DNA of 43,515 nt from Arthrobacter rhizosphaerae (GTDB lineage Bacteria; Actinomycetota; Actinomycetes; Actinomycetales; Micrococcaceae), in NCBI RefSeq assembly GCF_023062595.1, contig NZ_JALLAN010000025.1, positions 1 through 43,515 on the forward strand. The letters run 5' to 3'. A model generated the notes under the pieces. The model was not told the origin of the DNA. It worked only from the letters and a program-made list of their open reading frames with translations, and did not search any database. Shown piece by piece: positions 40,954 through 43,515 of this stretch. The stretch's first letter is position 1. Every line of letters begins with the position of its first letter. Both the position numbers and the translations under genes were made by a program.

Positions 40954-41613
40954 CTACCCCGGGAACCCAAAGCAGGGGAAGAACTCCTCCACACCGGGGC
41001 GGGCAATTTCGATACAGCGCGCCTTCACCTGTTGCAGGACTGCACTGCTGTCGGTGCCCGCAGCCGTAAATCCGTTGACCGTTACCGACACAGTTGCCGT
41101 GGCAGCACGAGCCAAATTGTTGTCGGTTGAGTTGACGTTGCCCAGACCCGGGACGTTTTCGTGGGAGCTCACGGTGGAATGCTCGAGCGGACCGGTGCCG
41201 ATCCACGACGCGGCGAGACTGATGGTGACGGGGTTGCCGTCGCCGTCGAAGCCGGCCAGTTCGGTGGTGATGGATGCGCTGGTCAGTCTCGGCTGTGCGT
41301 CCAAGGGTGCCAGATTCCGGCCTTCGGCCTCGAACAGCACCACACCGCGGCCGGGCACCCCGGAACAGATGTCTGTGACGCGCACCAACACACTGGTGAG
41401 GCCCTGCTTGTTGACGGGACCGGGCTGGGCAGCGAACATGCCCACCATTGAGGAGACGAAGATTGAGGTCTGCTCGCAGCCGACGGTCTCAACCACGGCT
41501 GCAGAGCCGTGCGTTGACGAAATCGTGTGGTAGATGTTCGGAGCGGCACCGGCCGGCGCTGCAGTCAGGGCGACCGTAGCCGCCGTACATAGTCCGATCA
41601 GCAAGCGTTTCAT
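40954..41613 (-). CDS. secreted protein, unknown function
   Basis: A 219-residue exported protein. Signal peptide MKRLLIGLCTAATVALTAAPAGA, cleavage near 23. The mature part is beta-rich with an immunoglobulin-like pattern (SSIFVSSMVGMFAAQPGPVNKQGLTSVLVRVTDICSG, ATATVSVTVNGFTAAGT) and Cys pairs (VGCEQ, TDICSG, ARCIEI, FPCFG). No enzyme motif. ATG 41613 follows AAAGGAGA; the frame upstream to 41703 has no ribosome site. It diverges from the second phoD gene; the intergenic 169 bp contains a PHO-box-like site that may act on both. Confidence 0.8.
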   Translation of the reverse strand: MKRLLIGLCTAATVALTAAPAGAAPNIYHTISSTHGSAAVVETVGCEQTSIFVSSMVGMFAAQPGPVNKQGLTSVLVRVTDICSGVPGRGVVLFEAEGRNLAPLDAQPRLTSASITTELAGFDGDGNPVTISLAASWIGTGPLEHSTVSSHENVPGLGNVNSTDNNLARAATATVSVTVNGFTAAGTDSSAVLQQVKARCIEIARPGVEEFFPCFGFPG

Positions 41614-41720
41614 GACGTCTCCTTTGTCCGCCACCCTCAGATTAGGCCTCCTGGATCGAGGCCGTCCAGAGTGGTGCACCCAGAGAGACGCCCGGAGAGT
41701 CAACAGTCTTTTGCCACGCA

Positions 41721-41738
41721 GTTAACCGAGCATTCACG
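41721..41738 (+). promoter_or_regulatory. candidate PHO box of second phoD
   Basis: GTTAACC (41721-41727), GAGC, ATTCACG (41732-41738): two 7-mers at 11-bp spacing, 45 bp upstream of the start. It resembles the GTTCACC repeats of actinobacterial PhoP sites but less closely than the site at 23913-23941. Confidence 0.5.
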
Positions 41739-41782
41739 TCCTTCTCAAGACCTGTCCAACCGGCCTTCCTACGTTTGAAGCC

Positions 41783-43369
41783 ATGGACAACATTTCACGC
41801 AGGTCCCTTCTTTCCGTCGGCCTCGGGGCCGGACTGGTCGCCGCCCTGCCGGGTGCCGCCGTCGCCACTTCCATTACGGACGACGCCGGTCTCCGCGCCG
41901 ATCCGTTCCTGCTGGGCATCGCCTCCGGCGAGCCGTGGCCGGACGGCTTCGTGATCTGGACCCGTCTGGCGCTGGACCCGATCGCCGAGGACGGACTGGG
42001 CGGCATGCCGTCCCGCAACGTCCCGGTGGCGTGGGAAGTCGCCGAAGACGCAAGCATGCGCACGGTGGTGGCCCGCGGCGTCGAGATTGCGCGGATCGAA
42101 ACCGCCCACTCCGTCCATGTGGAGCTGAAGGGCCTCAGGCCCGGGCGCGAGTACTTCTACCGGTTCCGCACCGGCCCGCACATCAGCCAAGTTGGCCGCA
42201 CCCTCACGACCCCTGCCCCGCACGAAACGCCGGCGGCGCTGGCCATGGCGTTCGCCAGCTGCTCCCAGTACGAGCACGGCTACTTCACCGCCTACACGCG
42301 GCTGGCCCAGGACCACCCGGACCTTGTGCTGCACCTGGGTGACTACCTGTATGAGTACAAGAAGGACAGCTACGTGATCGGCGGCGGCAACCCGCGCGAC
42401 CACCAGGGTCCCGAGACCTCCACGTTGCAGGGTTACCGGCAGCGGCACGCGCAGTACAAGTCCGACGCCGACCTGCAGGCGGCGCACGCCATCGCGCCGT
42501 GGCTGGTGGTGTGGGATGACCACGAGGTGGACAACAACTGGGCCGACGAGGTCCCCGAGAACACTGACGCCGCCCAGCTGAACGACACCACCGAGCGTTT
42601 CCGGCAGCGCCGCGCGGCCGCGTTCCAGGCGTACTACGAGAACATGCCGCTGCGGGCCTCGTCCGTGCCGGCCGGGTTCGACATGAAGATCTACCGCACC
42701 ATCCAGTGGGGCCAGCTGGCCAATTTCCACATGATGGACACGCGGCAGTACAGGGACGACCAGCTCGCCGGGGACGGCTGGAGGAAAAACGTGGCCGAAC
42801 GCCTGGCCGAGGACCGCACCATCACCGGGGCGGAGCAGGAGAAGTGGCTGCTGGACGGCTTCAGGAACTCCACCCAGCGCTGGGACATCCTGGGCCAGCA
42901 GGTGTTCTTCGCCGAACGGGACAGGAACCAGGCTCCGGAGATCGACGACGTCTCCATGGACGGGTGGGACGGCTACGCCGCATCGCGCCGGAGGATCACG
43001 CAGGGCTGGGTGGACGCCAACGTGCGCAACGCCGTGGTCCTCACCGGTGACGTGCACCGCAACTGGGCCAACGACGTCAAGGTGGACTACAAGGACCCGG
43101 CGTCGCCCGTGGTCGGCTCGGAACTGGTATGCACGTCCATCACCTCCACCGGTAACGGCACCGGCTCCACCACGGATCCCGTGATGGCCTGGAACCCGCA
43201 CCTGAAGTTCTACAACGACAACCGCGGATACGTGAACACGCGCATTACGAAGGATGCGATGACCGCTGACTTCAGGGTGCTGGACTACGTCACGACGCCG
43301 GGCTCCGCCGTCAGCACGAAGGCATCGTTCGAGATCCGGGACGGGGTTCCTGGGCTGCAGGCGCGGTAA
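41783..43369 (+). CDS. phoD: alkaline phosphatase D (PhoD family), Tat-exported, second copy
   Basis: A 528-residue PhoD enzyme with a twin-arginine-type signal (SRRSLLSVGLG) and cleavage near AVA (about 28). The core has the metal-site blocks LVLHLGDYLYEY, VWDDHEVDNNWADE and VVLTGDVHRNWAND, and the classical PhoD motif FASCSQYEHGYFTAY. It is closer in pattern to the textbook Streptomyces/Bacillus PhoD than the copy at 22245-23891, from which it differs greatly, so the two are old paralogues rather than a recent duplication. Probably under PhoP control. An IS110-type element begins about 45 bp after its stop codon. Confidence 0.95.
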   Translation: MDNISRRSLLSVGLGAGLVAALPGAAVATSITDDAGLRADPFLLGIASGEPWPDGFVIWTRLALDPIAEDGLGGMPSRNVPVAWEVAEDASMRTVVARGVEIARIETAHSVHVELKGLRPGREYFYRFRTGPHISQVGRTLTTPAPHETPAALAMAFASCSQYEHGYFTAYTRLAQDHPDLVLHLGDYLYEYKKDSYVIGGGNPRDHQGPETSTLQGYRQRHAQYKSDADLQAAHAIAPWLVVWDDHEVDNNWADEVPENTDAAQLNDTTERFRQRRAAAFQAYYENMPLRASSVPAGFDMKIYRTIQWGQLANFHMMDTRQYRDDQLAGDGWRKNVAERLAEDRTITGAEQEKWLLDGFRNSTQRWDILGQQVFFAERDRNQAPEIDDVSMDGWDGYAASRRRITQGWVDANVRNAVVLTGDVHRNWANDVKVDYKDPASPVVGSELVCTSITSTGNGTGSTTDPVMAWNPHLKFYNDNRGYVNTRITKDAMTADFRVLDYVTTPGSAVSTKASFEIRDGVPGLQAR

Positions 43370-43412
43370 TAAGGCGCCGACGACGGCGGGGGGGGTGCCT
43401 CTATGTTTTTCG

Positions 43413-43515
43413 TCAAGCCGCTGACGGCAGATTCCGTGGTTCCGGTTCCTGGTAGAGGGTTCCGTCTCGGAGCATGGCGAAGAGGACGTCTGAGCGGCGG
43501 CGTGCGAGGGCGATG
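43413..43515 (-). mobile_element. 3' end of IS110-family transposase gene (partial)
   Basis: On the minus strand from the window edge, 33 codons and a TGA encode IALARRRSDVLFAMLRDGTLYQ and a short Pro-rich tail. This is the C-terminus of IS110-family (DEDD/serine) transposases. The rest lies outside. IS110 elements have no terminal inverted repeats of note and use a guide (bridge) RNA from the non-coding end; in the IS110 group this end is upstream of the gene and thus outside the window. The right end of the element must lie between 43370 and 43412, where a run of eight G is found (43388-43395). Confidence 0.82.

Noticed and set aside
1..43515. tRNA, rRNA or replication-origin genes
   Set aside because: No cloverleaf-like or rRNA segment was recognised by eye on either strand; a covariance-model scan would be needed to be certain.

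Overview
The window looks like chromosomal DNA of a high-GC actinomycete, most likely of the Arthrobacter/Pseudarthrobacter group (Micrococcaceae). This is inferred from codon use, GTG/TTG starts, the purN-perM-like neighbourhood and the family mix (DUF4383, DUF6350, CmtR-type ArsR, DUF3494 ice-binding protein, actinobacterial DUF559 proteins). No rRNA or tRNA gene and no CRISPR array was recognised. About 47 genes or gene fragments are described.

Left edge (1-1.2 kb): a fragment of an alpha-galactosidase gene (GH36) stops abruptly at the centre of half of a 66-bp palindromic repeat. The other end of that half-repeat supplies the stop codon of a DUF559 (Vsr-like) nuclease gene. A complete copy of the palindrome follows, then purN. 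A third copy lies at 17.1 kb. This palindrome family and its junction are the least explained structure in the window.

1.2-10.9 kb: purN, a DUF6350/PerM-like membrane protein and a lipoprotein; small membrane proteins (DUF4383, DUF1761); a YciO/TsaC-like protein; an HNH nuclease with a possible modified-base-reading N-terminal domain; a CmtR-like metal sensor coupled to a CDF transporter; and an overlapping pair encoding a GT4 glycosyltransferase and UDP-glucose dehydrogenase.

10.9-18 kb: two tandem, closely related PAS-GGDEF-EAL proteins, the first preceded by a 13-codon leader ORF. Then a VOC protein and a TetR regulator face each other across two near-perfect operators, followed by an SDR enzyme and a secreted lipase.

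18-28.2 kb: a YghA-type SDR, a RibD/DHFR-like protein, a secreted ice-binding protein made of two almost identical 205-residue domains (recent tandem duplication), a PhoD phosphatase with a PHO box, a DUF2231 protein, a thiamine-diphosphate enzyme and a GT1 glycosyltransferase.

28.2-33.9 kb: a duplicated ECF-sigma/membrane-protein module in which the second sigma-like protein has lost its promoter-opening domain, then a stand-alone YidC insertase, a DUF1905 protein, a small ABM-like protein, an IS3-like end fragment and a GNAT acetyltransferase.

34-43.5 kb: cold-shock protein with a long leader, secreted proteins, an alpha/beta hydrolase, a frameshifted lipoprotein gene, a TfoX-like protein, a subtilase, a DUF4190 protein, a methyltransferase, an AraC/GyrI regulator, a second PhoD with its own PHO box, and at the right edge the end of an IS110-family transposase gene. 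The recurring themes are cell envelope, phosphate scavenging, stress/cold survival and second-messenger signalling.
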